Below are positions 45,947 to 54,257 of a stretch of DNA of 64,000 bases, piece by piece. The stretch's first letter is position 1, and each line of letters opens with the position of its first letter. Made by a program: the position numbers and the translations under genes. The DNA is from Avipropionibacterium sp050157065. GTDB lineage: Bacteria; Actinomycetota; Actinomycetes; Propionibacteriales; Propionibacteriaceae. The DNA lies in the NCBI GenBank assembly GCA_050157065.1, contig CP189573.1; one strand, 5' to 3'. Below the pieces are notes generated by a model, which saw nothing but the letters and a program-made list of their open reading frames with translations, made no database searches and was not told the DNA's origin.

Positions 45947-46519
45947 TCAGCCGGTCGGGTCGGGTGAGGTCGATCCGTCGGCAGCCTCGTCACCGGGGCG
46001 GGGCTGCATCCAGCCGAACTCGTCGTCGGGCAGGGCGACCAGCCGGTGCCCCTGGGCCAGCTGCGCGAGCACCTCACCCTCCAGCACCACCGGGTGCGGG
46101 CCGGCCATGTCGATGATGAGGGCGGTGGCGCCCTCCTGGGTGGCAGCGCGGGCGGCGGTGTCGAGGGTCACCGGGACGGGCCGTGCGTCGGCCTGCCAGG
46201 TGTGCAGCGCATCGGTGCCGGTGAAGCCCAGCATCGCCTTCCGTCCGTCACTTGACTGCAACATGACCACGGCCATGTCGGCCTCCTTGTCGACGGTGAG
46301 CAGCTTGTCGACCGGCCCGCGGGCGTGCACCGCGGCCTCCTCGGTGGCCTGGGCCACCACCGGCACCATCAGCCGGGTGGTGCACAGGCCGGCGACGGCG
46401 TTCAGGTAGTCGGCGGGCTGACCGGTCAGCGCACTCGCCAGCGCTTGGCGGACCTGCGGGTCGGCAAGGCCGTCGTCATCGGGGAACGGGGACGGACCGA
46501 GGCTGCGTTCGTGAGTCAC
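45947..46519 (-). CDS. SseB-like protein
   Basis: A 190-residue protein with the SseB N-terminal domain: AGLCTTRLMVPVVAQATEEA, MAVVMLQSSDGRKAMLGFTG then DALHTWQADARPVPVT and ALIIDMAGPHPVVLEGEVL. In E. coli SseB is an enhancer of serine sensitivity; actinobacterial relatives have no defined role. The first 30 residues and the Pro/Asp/Gly-rich end are disordered. GTG 46519 is preferred to the further upstream frame. It is often found beside infC in actinobacteria, as here. Confidence 0.82.
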   Translation of the reverse strand: MTHERSLGPSPFPDDDGLADPQVRQALASALTGQPADYLNAVAGLCTTRLMVPVVAQATEEAAVHARGPVDKLLTVDKEADMAVVMLQSSDGRKAMLGFTGTDALHTWQADARPVPVTLDTAARAATQEGATALIIDMAGPHPVVLEGEVLAQLAQGHRLVALPDDEFGWMQPRPGDEAADGSTSPDPTG

Positions 46520-46616
46520 CCGCCCACTGTAGGAGTCCACCGACCGGACCGGATCAGGGTGGTCCGGGGGATGTTGCGGATGGTTGGGGCTGGATCGGTG
46601 TGTCAGGCTGTAGGAC

Positions 46617-47237
46617 GTGCCTACCGATCAGATCGTCCTGCTCGTCATCAGCTCGGTGATGTCCCTCGGCATCATCGTCGCCGGTGTCATCGTCTGGCGC
46701 GGCTCCGGGAAGCCCCAACACCTGTTCAACGCGCTGGGCTGGGGCCTGGTGCCGATCGGGCTCTACCTGGCCGGTGTGGTGAACCTGCTGTGGCAGGGGG
46801 TCCGGGGCATCCTGGCGTGGGCCGACGGGCTGCTCACCTCCGACACCGGCGCGATCGGGTTGATGGTGCTGGCGGTCTCGCTGACGTTCCTGGTGATGTC
46901 GGCGGTCGCCAGCAGCCGACGGATCAAGAAGGCCTCCGACTCGACCAGGGCCGTGGGACAGGCACTCGCCCGCAAGCTCGGCCGCAAGGACGCCCCGACC
47001 ACCTCGCAGACGACGTCCTCCCGGACGAACGCGCCGGCCGGCCCCCGACCCACCCCGAAGGCGACCAAGGCGACGAAGCCGGCCACGACGTCGACCACGC
47101 CCACCACGGCAGCGGCCGACCGGCCGAGCCAGTCGGCCGGCACGGCGCCGAAGCCGCGACCGCAGCAGAGTGTCATCGCGTCCGATCCCGACATGGACGA
47201 GGTGGAGCAGATCCTGCGGTCCCGCGGGATCGACTGA
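46617..47237 (+). CDS. Membrane protein with a Thr/Ala/Pro/Lys-rich cytoplasmic tail
   Basis: A 206-residue protein with three hydrophobic helices (about 5-26, 38-65 and 80-100: IVLLVISSVMSLGIIVAGVI, LGWGLVPIGLYLAGVVNLLW, IGLMVLAVSLTFLVMSAVA). A basic, disordered tail of about 105 residues follows (TKATKPATTSTTPTTAAA) and ends with DPDMDEVEQILRSRGID, a conserved-looking amphipathic end. GTG 46617 is the first start, with a weak ribosome site. I do not recognise a named family. It is divergent from SseB and convergent with the solute-binding gene. Confidence 0.75.
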   Translation: MPTDQIVLLVISSVMSLGIIVAGVIVWRGSGKPQHLFNALGWGLVPIGLYLAGVVNLLWQGVRGILAWADGLLTSDTGAIGLMVLAVSLTFLVMSAVASSRRIKKASDSTRAVGQALARKLGRKDAPTTSQTTSSRTNAPAGPRPTPKATKATKPATTSTTPTTAAADRPSQSAGTAPKPRPQQSVIASDPDMDEVEQILRSRGID

Positions 47238-47253
47238 CCGCGGCGGCGGGTGC

Positions 47254-48689
47254 TCAGCCCGCCACGTAGTCCTCACCGTGCCGCCAGTCGGGGAAGGCCC
47301 AGGCGTCGGCGGCCACCGAGTCGCCGGTCGCCTTGATCGCGGCCTCACGCGCCTTCTCCGAGGCGTCGCTCAGCTTGGTGAGTTCGGCCCGGACGTCGGC
47401 CACGTCCCCGGAGAACGCCCCCTGCACGATGGCGCCCAGATCGGGCTTGACGGCCTTCATCTTCGCGTTGACCCTCGCCACCTCGGGATTGCGGACGACC
47501 GCGGAGGGGCCGAGCTTGCTGAACGACTCGTACCAGCGGCAGCACTGCTTGAACGTCGGATGGGCGTTCGACTCCGCGACGGCGGCCAGGTTGGCGGGGC
47601 CGGCGTCCACCGCCTCGGCCTGCCCGATCTGGAACTCCTTGGTGGTGAACAGCTGGATCAGCCGGCTGGCCTCCTCCACGTAGTCGGAGTCCTTGGAGAT
47701 CCACAGGTCACCGCCGAGCGGCCCGTTCGTCACGACCGGGGGTTCGCCGCCGGGGGTGGGCAGCTGGGTGACCACAAGGTTCTCCATGAACCCCCGAAGT
47801 CGGTCTTCACCACGCCGGCGTTGAACGGCCCGTCGATGAACCAGACCGCGTCACCGGCGGCCCGCCGGGCGCGGCCCTTGCGGGCGTCCAGCGTCGAACT
47901 CGCGGGCAGCAGCAGCTTGTCCTGCTGGAACGACAACAAGAAGTCGAACACGTCGAGGTAGGCCTGGTGGTGGTAGTGGTACGCGCCGGTGGCGTACTCC
48001 ATCCCGCCGCCACCCGGGAAGCCGGCCTGCTGTGCCAGGTCGTGCACGAACTCGGCCATCCGGGGTGCGAACGCGAGGTTGAGCAGCAGGCCGGGCTTGC
48101 CGACCTTGTCCTGCCCCTGCCGGACGTTGGCGCGGAAGTCGTCCCAGCTCTGCCCGTCCTTCGCCGTCGGATCGATGTCGGCCTTCTCGAGCATCGACTT
48201 GTTGCCCCACGGCAGCGTGACGCAGGTCCGGGCGCTGTTGAGCGGGAACGAGTACATCTCGCCGTCGAAGGTGTTCATGCCCTCGATCAGCGTCGCCGGG
48301 TCGATGTTGGCCTTGATCGCGTCGGGATTGCTCAACGGGGCGAACCAACCGCCCTCCTGCAACACCACCGCAGCAGTCTGCAACCCGGCCAGGGTGAACA
48401 CGTCCGGCATCTGGTTGCTCTGCTTGGCGAGTTGGACCGCCTTGCCCTGTTCGTTGGGGTTGTAGACGGTGTACTCGACCTCCGGCCCACCGTCGGCGTG
48501 GAACGTGGCGAAGGTCTTCCGCTCCAGCTCGGCCTTGGGCAGGTACTGGTCCCACCAGACGAGCTTTCCGGAGCCGGCTGCCTCCTGCTGGCCGCCGCCG
48601 TCACAGGCCGCCAGACCGCCGATCGCGCCGAGGGTTGCGGTGCCGACGCCGGCGCCGAGCAGCCGACACCGTGAGAATGAAGGGGACAT
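47254..48689 (-). pseudogene. ABC sugar-type solute-binding lipoprotein interrupted by one frameshift
   Basis: Two frames form one family 1 binding protein. The first (from ATG 48689) has a signal peptide with lipobox GLAAC, then SGKLVWWDQYLPKAELERKT and reads to AGVVKTDFGG near 47797. The other frame resumes with FMENLVVTQLPTPGGEPPVV and runs to the stop at 47254 (GGDLWISKDSDYVEEASRLI is the typical C-terminal half). The break is at a run of five C at 47791-47795; a sixth base would restore a single frame of about 478 residues. This is either a recent mutation, a homopolymer sequencing error, or rarely slippage. GAGG precedes the start. There is no permease or ATPase gene beside it. Confidence 0.85.
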
Positions 48690-48750
48690 CAGGATTCCTC
48701 CCAGTTCGGGGCACGCGGCCCACCTGTTGGGGGAACCTACTCGGATCCTG

Positions 48751-48767
48751 CATCGTTGCAAATGATC
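48751..48767. promoter_or_regulatory. Imperfect palindrome upstream of the solute-binding gene
   Basis: ATCGTTGCAAATGAT, about 11 of 15 positions symmetrical, 62 bases upstream of the start. The TTGCAA centre resembles LacI-family operators that often control sugar-binding genes. The regulator is not in the window. Confidence 0.4.
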
Positions 48768-48845
48768 AGTGCACGAGGAGGTACGTTCGTGATCGCCCCC
48801 CACGGGGCGACCGGGGACTGCGCTGCGTGACGCCGGGTCGCGCGG

Positions 48846-49289
48846 TCAGTCGTCGCGGGCCGCCAGGTGGTCGTTGATGGTTCGTACGGCGTCGCGCGCC
48901 CGCTCGCCGTCGGCCGACTGGATCCCCATCATCATCCGTTGCACCGGCTCACCCGCGGCATCGGTCCGGCGGAGCAGCACCACCGCCCACGGGTCACCGG
49001 GCCGCAGCCGGATGCGCCGCACCTCCTGCCAGCCGAGCCGATGTGTCCGCACCCCGTTGCGGAACCGCAGCCCGTTCACGTCGGTGCCGACGAAGCTCAG
49101 CGCCAGCATCCACATCACCAGCAGCATGACGCCCAGGATCACCAGCAACGTGGCGACCTGACCGAAGGTGAACCGATCCTGGATCGAACCCGGCAGGGTG
49201 AACCAGCCGATCAGTGAACCGCCGACCAGCAACACGGTGAACACCGACGCCGTGATGATCAACACCCGTGGACGCCAGACCTGCCCCAC
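48846..49289 (-). CDS. PH-domain membrane protein downstream of hisG
   Basis: A 147-residue protein. Two membrane helices come first (RVLIITASVFTVLLVGGSLI and VATLLVILGVMLLVMWMLAL), followed by a bacterial PH-like domain (GTDVNGLRFRNGVRTHRLGW, VRRIRLRPGDPWAVVLLRRT) and a short helical end. GTG 49289 has GAGG six bases upstream and starts nine bases after the hisG stop, so it is probably translated with hisG. A TTG at 49310 is possible but has no ribosome site. The function of this actinobacterial family is unknown; proximity to hisG is common. Confidence 0.8.
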   Translation of the reverse strand: MGQVWRPRVLIITASVFTVLLVGGSLIGWFTLPGSIQDRFTFGQVATLLVILGVMLLVMWMLALSFVGTDVNGLRFRNGVRTHRLGWQEVRRIRLRPGDPWAVVLLRRTDAAGEPVQRMMMGIQSADGERARDAVRTINDHLAARDD

Positions 49290-49297
49290 GACCGACC

Positions 49298-50158
49298 TCA
49301 GATCCGACAAGCGGCGATCTCGGTGACCAGGATCGCCCGGGCGCCGACATCCCACAGGTCGTCCATGATCAACTGCGCCTCGTCCCGCGGCACCATCGCG
49401 CGTACCGCGACCCACCCCTCCCGGGCCAACGGCGACACCGTCGGTGACTCCAGGCCCGGGGTGACCTCACAGGCGACGTCGACCTTCTCGGCCGGGATGT
49501 CGTAGTCCATCATCACGAAGCGGCGGGCCACCTCGACCCCCTTGAGCCGTCGCTGCAACAGCTCCAGACCCGCGGGCGGCTGATCGTTGTCACGCCGGAT
49601 CAGCACCCCCTCGGACTCCAGGATCGGATCGCCGAAGAGCTCCAGACCTGCACGACGCAAGGTGGTTCCGGTCTCCACGACGTCGGCGATCGCGTCGGCG
49701 ACACCGAGCCGGATCGCGGTCTCCACCGCACCGTCGAGCTTGATCATCCGCGGCGTGATGCCACGTTCGGCCAGATGACTCCCGACCAGTCCCGGGAACG
49801 ACGTGGCGAGCCGCAGCCCGTCGAGCTGCTCGATGCTGAGGTCGGCGTCCTTCGGCCCGGCGAACCGGAACCGGCTCCGGCCGAAGCCCAACGGGATCAC
49901 CTCGACCGCACCGGCACCGGAGTCGAGCAGCAGGTCACGGCCGGTGATGCCCAGGTCGAGCGTGCCCTCCCCCACGTACACGGCGATGTCGCGCGGACGC
50001 AGGTAGTAGAACTCGACGTGGTTCGCCTCGTCGATCAGCACCAACTCCTTGGAGTCGGAGCGTTGTCGGTAACCGGCCTCGCGGAGGAGTTCGCTGGCGG
50101 CCTCGGCCAGCGAACCCTTGTTGGGCACGGCGATGCGCAGCAGGTGGCGTTCGGTCAT
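49298..50158 (-). CDS. hisG: ATP phosphoribosyltransferase, long form
   Basis: The first enzyme of histidine synthesis (ATP plus PRPP). The 286-residue long form has a C-terminal ACT-like regulatory domain for histidine feedback, about residues 212-286. Catalytic part: RIAVPNKGSLAEAASELLRE, EGTLDLGITGRDLLLD and the PRPP loop DVVETGTTLRRAGLELF. ATG 50158 begins 13 bases after hisE. The hisE-hisG order without other his genes matches Rv2122c-Rv2121c. Confidence 0.96.
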   Translation of the reverse strand: MTERHLLRIAVPNKGSLAEAASELLREAGYRQRSDSKELVLIDEANHVEFYYLRPRDIAVYVGEGTLDLGITGRDLLLDSGAGAVEVIPLGFGRSRFRFAGPKDADLSIEQLDGLRLATSFPGLVGSHLAERGITPRMIKLDGAVETAIRLGVADAIADVVETGTTLRRAGLELFGDPILESEGVLIRRDNDQPPAGLELLQRRLKGVEVARRFVMMDYDIPAEKVDVACEVTPGLESPTVSPLAREGWVAVRAMVPRDEAQLIMDDLWDVGARAILVTEIAACRI

Positions 50159-50171
50159 GGTCGCGAATCCC

Positions 50172-50465
50172 TCACAGGTACCGGTAGACGTCATCGGTGT
50201 CGAGTCCCAGGCTGATCATGAGGACCTGGAGGTGGTAGATCAGTTGGCTGATCTCCTCGGCCGCCTCGTCCTTCGACTGGTACTCGGCCGCCATCCACAC
50301 CTCGGCGGCCTCCTCCACGATCTTCTTGCCGATGGCGTGCACCCCGGCGTCCAGACTGGCCACGGTGTGTGACCCTGAAGGCCGGGTCGCGGCCTTGTGG
50401 GTGAGTTCGGCGAACAGGTCGTCGAAGGTCTTGGACGCACGGGGTGTCTCGTCAGTGCCTGGCAC
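50172..50465 (-). CDS. hisE: Phosphoribosyl-ATP pyrophosphatase
   Basis: A 97-residue all-alpha NTP pyrophosphatase, the second step of histidine synthesis. Metal-binding acidic helices are visible: KKIVEEAAEVWMAAEYQSKD and EAAEEISQLIYHLQVLM. GTG 50465 starts four bases after the stop of the riboflavin-transporter gene upstream and 13 bases before hisG. Confidence 0.95.
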   Translation of the reverse strand: MPGTDETPRASKTFDDLFAELTHKAATRPSGSHTVASLDAGVHAIGKKIVEEAAEVWMAAEYQSKDEAAEEISQLIYHLQVLMISLGLDTDDVYRYL

Positions 50466-50469
50466 CCGG

Positions 50470-51219
50470 TCAGCCTATCGGCTCCGCCGGCACCTCCCGG
50501 CCCCCTTCCGCCTGCTGTCGGTCGCCCGGCGACGTCCCGCCGGCCCCGGCAGCCTCCTCGGCACGCCGCCGGCGGTCGATCCGCCACCAGGCGATGAGTC
50601 CGACGGCGCAGAAGGCTCCGTAGAACGCGTACATGATGGCACTCGGGTAGAACTGCGCCGCCAGCAACGTGGGCACGCCGACCAGGTCGACCATGATCCA
50701 GATCAGCCAGAACTCGACGTACCCCTTGGCCATCCCGTACGTGGCCAGGATCGACCCGGCCAGGATGTAGGAGTCCACCGCCGGGCCCCACGACCCGAGG
50801 GCGGCCAGCACGAAGTACAGCGCCAACCACAGCGATCCGCCGGCCACGACCAGCACCAGCCGTTCCCGCCAGGTGGCCCAGCGGGGTTCGACGCCGACGT
50901 CGCCACCGGTGTCGTGGCGGAACCGCCACCAGCCGTACCAGCCGTACACCGACACCGCCACGAAGAACACCTGCCGTCCGGCCTGTCCCCACAGGGTCAG
51001 GTCCTGCGGGTTGCCGAACAGCACCCCGGTGAACACGGTGAACAGCAAGACGTTGCCGATGATGCCCACCGGCCAGGCCCACACCTTGCGCCGCATCCCG
51101 AGCCAGGCACTCGCCAGGCCGAACACGTTGCCGATGATCTCTCGCCACAGGATTGGATTGCCGAACCCGAGATCGAGTTCGGCATTCAGCAACCCGGTGA
51201 GCAGTTCGGAGAAGTCCAT
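50470..51219 (-). CDS. ribM: PnuC-family vitamin transporter, riboflavin type (RibM/PnuX)
   Basis: A 249-residue membrane protein with seven to eight hydrophobic helices. PnuC-family features are WREIIGNVFGLASAWLGMRR, WPVGIIGNVLLFTVFTGVLF, VSVYGWYGWWRFRH and YVEFWLIWIMVDLVGVPTLL. PnuC homologues import nicotinamide riboside, but members behind an FMN riboswitch (RibM/PnuX of Corynebacterium and Streptomyces) import riboflavin. The FMN riboswitch 99 bases upstream therefore decides the call. The C-terminal 40 residues are charged. GGAGG precedes ATG 51219. The stop is four bases before hisE, so read-through into the his genes is likely. Confidence 0.88.
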   Translation of the reverse strand: MDFSELLTGLLNAELDLGFGNPILWREIIGNVFGLASAWLGMRRKVWAWPVGIIGNVLLFTVFTGVLFGNPQDLTLWGQAGRQVFFVAVSVYGWYGWWRFRHDTGGDVGVEPRWATWRERLVLVVAGGSLWLALYFVLAALGSWGPAVDSYILAGSILATYGMAKGYVEFWLIWIMVDLVGVPTLLAAQFYPSAIMYAFYGAFCAVGLIAWWRIDRRRRAEEAAGAGGTSPGDRQQAEGGREVPAEPIG

Positions 51220-51317
51220 CTCCGGTCCTCCACTCTCCTCGGTCGCACGAATGCCGGGGTGTGGAGAGCCACGACGTCACGATCCGGGTGCACGGTCGCA
51301 CCGGTCGCCCGTCGGGC

Positions 51318-51478
51318 CTCGCGTGAACCTCCCATCCGGACTTTCACCGTCGGTTGTGGGTTCCCACCACATCAGCTGATGACTGGCTGCCATCAGGTCG
51401 CGGACTCGACCGGCACCCGTTTCAGGTGCGGTATCACCGCCGGCTCGGAATTGCACCGACCCCGGAACACGCGCGAGT
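51318..51478 (-). promoter_or_regulatory. FMN riboswitch (RFN element)
   Basis: On the minus strand the conserved blocks appear in order: GGGGTCGGTGCAATTCCG, GCCGGCGGTGATACC, GAGTCCGCGACC, ACCGACGGTGAAAGTCCG, GATGGGAG. The P1 stem is formed by CTCGCGCGTG (complement of 51469-51478) with CACGCGAG (complement of 51318-51325). Downstream 51220-51317 contains GCCCGACGGGC and GGTGC/GCACC hairpins that could be the expression platform. It controls ribM. Confidence 0.95.
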
Positions 51479-51532
51479 TTGTCAACTCGTCGGCATCCAT
51501 CCTGCCACATGCCGTACGCGCCGGGTCGGGGT

Positions 51533-51640
51533 CTCAGACGCTCCCGCTCCGCGCGAGGTCTCAAGCGCTCCCGCTCCGCGCGGGGTCTCAAGCGCTCCCG
51601 CTCCGCGCGGGGTCTCAAGCGCTCCCGCTCCGCGGGGGGG
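51533..51640. repeat. 27-bp tandem repeat, four copies
   Basis: Units CTCAAGCGCTCCCGCTCCGC plus GCGGGGT at 51533, 51560, 51587 and 51614; copies two and three are identical. Each can fold as CCCGC-TCCGC-GCGGG. The block fills the space between the DUF3817 stop and the FMN riboswitch. Confidence 0.9.
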
Positions 51641-51644
51641 GGGA

Positions 51645-52103
51645 TCAGCTGACCTGGATCGGCGGACCGAGGTACAGCAGCACCGCGAACACCACCGAGA
51701 CGCCCACCACCGCGACGACGGCGGCGACCACGGGGTGCCGCAGCACCCAGGCCACCACGTGCTCCCCGAACCAGCCCGGCTCCGCACCCCCGCGCCCGAG
51801 CCGCCAGGTGTCGCCGAGCATGCCGCGTCGGGTGACCTGCCGTTCGAACCAGATGGTCGCGTACGGCACGACGGCACTCAGCAGCCCACCGAGGATCCAC
51901 CCGACGTGCCAGCGTTGCGACACCCCGACCAACACCGTCACGACGCAGTAGCCGAGGAAGACGAACCCGTGCAGCCCGCCACCGATCCGCACCCCCAGCT
52001 CGGTGGTGTCGGTGAGGTACTTCAGGGCCATGCCGACCAGCAGCAGCGTCCAGGTGACGACCTCGGCGAACGCCAAGGTGGTGAAGAGTCGTTTCGGCGT
52101 CAT
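51645..52103 (-). CDS. DUF3817 membrane protein
   Basis: A 152-residue integral membrane protein of the DUF3817 type. Four hydrophobic segments: LFTTLAFAEVVTWTLLLVG, HGFVFLGYCVVTVLVGVSQ, GWILGGLLSAVVPYATIWFE and VVAAVVAVVGVSVVFAVLLY. ATG 52103 overlaps the mshC stop by four bases. The function is unknown. Neighbouring mshC suggests co-expression but no role in mycothiol synthesis is implied. Confidence 0.82.
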   Translation of the reverse strand: MTPKRLFTTLAFAEVVTWTLLLVGMALKYLTDTTELGVRIGGGLHGFVFLGYCVVTVLVGVSQRWHVGWILGGLLSAVVPYATIWFERQVTRRGMLGDTWRLGRGGAEPGWFGEHVVAWVLRHPVVAAVVAVVGVSVVFAVLLYLGPPIQVS

Positions 52104-53347
52104 GCCAGGCTCACACCGAGCAGCGCGTCCACCGCCTGCGCCACCACCGGTGGGCCGTCGGGGTCGTCGGAGTCCATCGCCAGCGAGGCACCGGCCCACG
52201 CGTCGACCGCGGCCAGCGCGGCCGGGGCGTCGAGGTCGTTGCGGAGCGCGGCCCGCATCGCGGTCAGGGTCGGGTCGGCGTTGAGGCCGGACTCGAGTCG
52301 TACGGCTTCGCGCCAGCGGGCGAGCCGCTCCTCGGCGGCGGTCAGCAGCTCGGGCGTCCAGGACCAGTCCTCGCGGTAGTGCTGCCCCAGCAGCGCCAGC
52401 CGGATCGCGTTCGGGTCGACCCCGTCGGCCCGCAACTGGGAGACGAGCACCAGGTTGCCCTTCGACTTCGACATCTTCTCGCCGTCGAGGCCCACCATGC
52501 CGCCGTACACGTACGACTGCGCCAACTCCGCGCCGGTCGCGGTCCGGGCCTGCGAGGCGCACATCTCGTGGTGCGGGAAGGTGAGGTCGGAGCCGCCGCC
52601 CTGGACGTCGAAGGTCTCGCCGAGGTACTCCCGGGCGATCGCGGTGCACTCGATGTGCCAGCCCGGACGGCCGGTGCCCAACGGGGTCTCCCAGGCCGGT
52701 TCGCCGGGCCGCTGCTGCAGCCACACCAGGCAGTCGAACGGATCCACCTTGCCGGGCCGGTCGGGGTCGCCGCCGCGCTCGGCGAACAGGGTCAGCATCT
52801 CCTCGGCCGACAGCCCGGACACCGAGCCGAACTTCGGGTCGGCGGTGCAGCGGAAGTAGAGGTCGTCGGGCCCGCCGTCGGGCTGCGGGACCGGGTAGAC
52901 CGAGCCGCCCTGCTGCAGCTCGGCGATCAGGTCGGTGACCAGCGGGATCGACTCGACAGCGCCGGCGTACACCGTCGGCGGCAGCACCCGCAGCGCCGCC
53001 ATGTCGGTCCGGAACAACTCGATCTGATCGGCGGCCAACTGCTGCCAGTCGACACCGGTGGCGGTCGCGCGCTCCAACAGCGGATCGTCCACGTCGGTGA
53101 TGTTCTGCACGTAGTTGACCTCGAGCCCGGCGTCGCGCCAGGTGCGGTTGAGCAGGTCGAAGGTGAGGTAGGTGTTGGCGTGACCGAGGTGGGTCGCGTC
53201 GTACGGGGTGATGCCGCAGACGTACAGCCGGGCCGTTCCGGTGTCGGGTCCCGCGCGGCGGATCCCCCCACTCGCGGCGTCGTACACGTGCACCGGTCCC
53301 GGTTCGGGCTCCAACTTCCCCACCGGGGGGACACTCCACGACTGCAT
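52100..53347 (-). CDS. mshC: Cysteine:1D-myo-inosityl 2-amino-2-deoxy-alpha-D-glucopyranoside ligase (mycothiol synthesis)
   Basis: MshC joins cysteine to GlcN-inositol with ATP. It is a cysteinyl-tRNA synthetase homologue of 415 residues lacking the tRNA-binding C-terminus. It begins MQSWSVPPVGKLEPEPGP as other MshC proteins do. Motifs: YVCGITPYDATHLGHANTYL (zinc Cys and HIGH-like), WHIECTAIAREYLG, GGGSDLTFPHHEMCASQA and GLDGEKMSKSKGNLV. ATG 53347 is chosen over the GTG three codons upstream. Presence of mshC shows that the organism makes mycothiol. Confidence 0.95.
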   Translation of the reverse strand: MQSWSVPPVGKLEPEPGPVHVYDAASGGIRRAGPDTGTARLYVCGITPYDATHLGHANTYLTFDLLNRTWRDAGLEVNYVQNITDVDDPLLERATATGVDWQQLAADQIELFRTDMAALRVLPPTVYAGAVESIPLVTDLIAELQQGGSVYPVPQPDGGPDDLYFRCTADPKFGSVSGLSAEEMLTLFAERGGDPDRPGKVDPFDCLVWLQQRPGEPAWETPLGTGRPGWHIECTAIAREYLGETFDVQGGGSDLTFPHHEMCASQARTATGAELAQSYVYGGMVGLDGEKMSKSKGNLVLVSQLRADGVDPNAIRLALLGQHYREDWSWTPELLTAAEERLARWREAVRLESGLNADPTLTAMRAALRNDLDAPAALAAVDAWAGASLAMDSDDPDGPPVVAQAVDALLGVSLA

Positions 53348-53390
53348 GGGCGTCACCCTACGTGGGCGCCCCGACCGTGGTGGCGCGTGG

Positions 53391-54257
53391 TCACCACAGC
53401 GGCCAGGGAACCGCCGGTCCGCCGTGGCGTGGCGTCGGCAGCCCGACCGCGAGCAGTTCGGCGCCGCGGTCGACGAGGGCCTGGATCTCGTCGTCGGCGA
53501 GCAGGGGCGCCAAGTCGTCGGCGGCGGTGAGGGCCCGGCGGACCAGCGCTTCCTCGTCGGCGGTCAACTCCTCACCGGCCCACCCCCACACCAGGGTGCG
53601 GAGCTTCGGGTCGGTGTGGAAGCTGATGCCGTGGTCGCACCCGAACAGTCGGCCGTCGACGGGCAGCAGGTGTCCCGCCTTCCGGTCGGCGTTGTTGATC
53701 AGGGCGTCGAACACCGCGAGGCGACGCAGTCGCTGGTCCGGGGCGTGGGCCACGACCACGATGTCGGCCCGCTCGTCCTCGCCGTACATCACCGGGAACC
53801 AGCCGTCGGGTACGAGGTCGGGCGCGACGACGTCGACCAGGTCGTCGGCGGAGTCGGCGTCGACCCACACCTGCGCCGACCCGGGTCCGAGCGGACCGTC
53901 GACCAGGTCGGTGAACGGGACACAGTCGAACCCGGCGACCGCCGACACCCGGTAGGCGGCAACCTCCCGGTTGGCGAGCGTGCCGGTCGGGAAGTCCCAC
54001 AGCTCACGTTCCCCACGGACCGGCTTGTAGACGACCTGCACCACGTCGCCGTGGGCCTCGGGCGCCTCGGCGACGTCGGTCCCTGCTCGTCCCAGTTCCG
54101 CCACGAAGGAGGCGTTGGAGGCGGTGAGCAGTCGCCCGGTGAGCGTCAGCGGACCGGACAGGTCCCGGACGGCCAGCGGTGACGGCGCGGGCGTCACGGG
54201 CGTCACGGGCGGCTCAGAACAGGGAACGTCGGTAGCCATTGGCGCGGGGGCAGACAT
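53391..54257 (-). CDS. SCO1664-family PI3/PI4-kinase-like protein
   Basis: A 288-residue protein of the actinobacterial SCO1664 family, which has a kinase-like fold related to phosphoinositide kinases. Visible blocks: VVYKPVRGERELWDFPTGTL (the Lys-containing strand), NREVAAYRVSAVAGFDCVPF, VFDALINNADRKAGHLLPVD (the catalytic-loop-like Asn-Asp) and LFGCDHGISFHTDPKLRTLV (Asp-His-Gly). The substrate is unknown. The start is uncertain: ATG 54257 overlaps the DUF3090 gene by 44 bases, ATG 54239 is also possible, and neither has a good ribosome site. The block mshC / SCO1664 / DUF3090 / phosphatase is conserved (Rv2130c-Rv2135c). Confidence 0.82.
   Translation of the reverse strand: MSAPAPMATDVPCSEPPVTPVTPAPSPLAVRDLSGPLTLTGRLLTASNASFVAELGRAGTDVAEAPEAHGDVVQVVYKPVRGERELWDFPTGTLANREVAAYRVSAVAGFDCVPFTDLVDGPLGPGSAQVWVDADSADDLVDVVAPDLVPDGWFPVMYGEDERADIVVVAHAPDQRLRRLAVFDALINNADRKAGHLLPVDGRLFGCDHGISFHTDPKLRTLVWGWAGEELTADEEALVRRALTAADDLAPLLADDEIQALVDRGAELLAVGLPTPRHGGPAVPWPLW

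Noticed and set aside
47254..47787. A separate 177-residue protein at the end of the solute-binding locus
   Set aside because: It is the C-terminal half of the same binding protein in another frame, joined across the C5 run.
51533..51640. CRISPR-like array
   Set aside because: Units are contiguous with no unique spacers, and there are no cas genes in the window. The same holds for 56341-56446.
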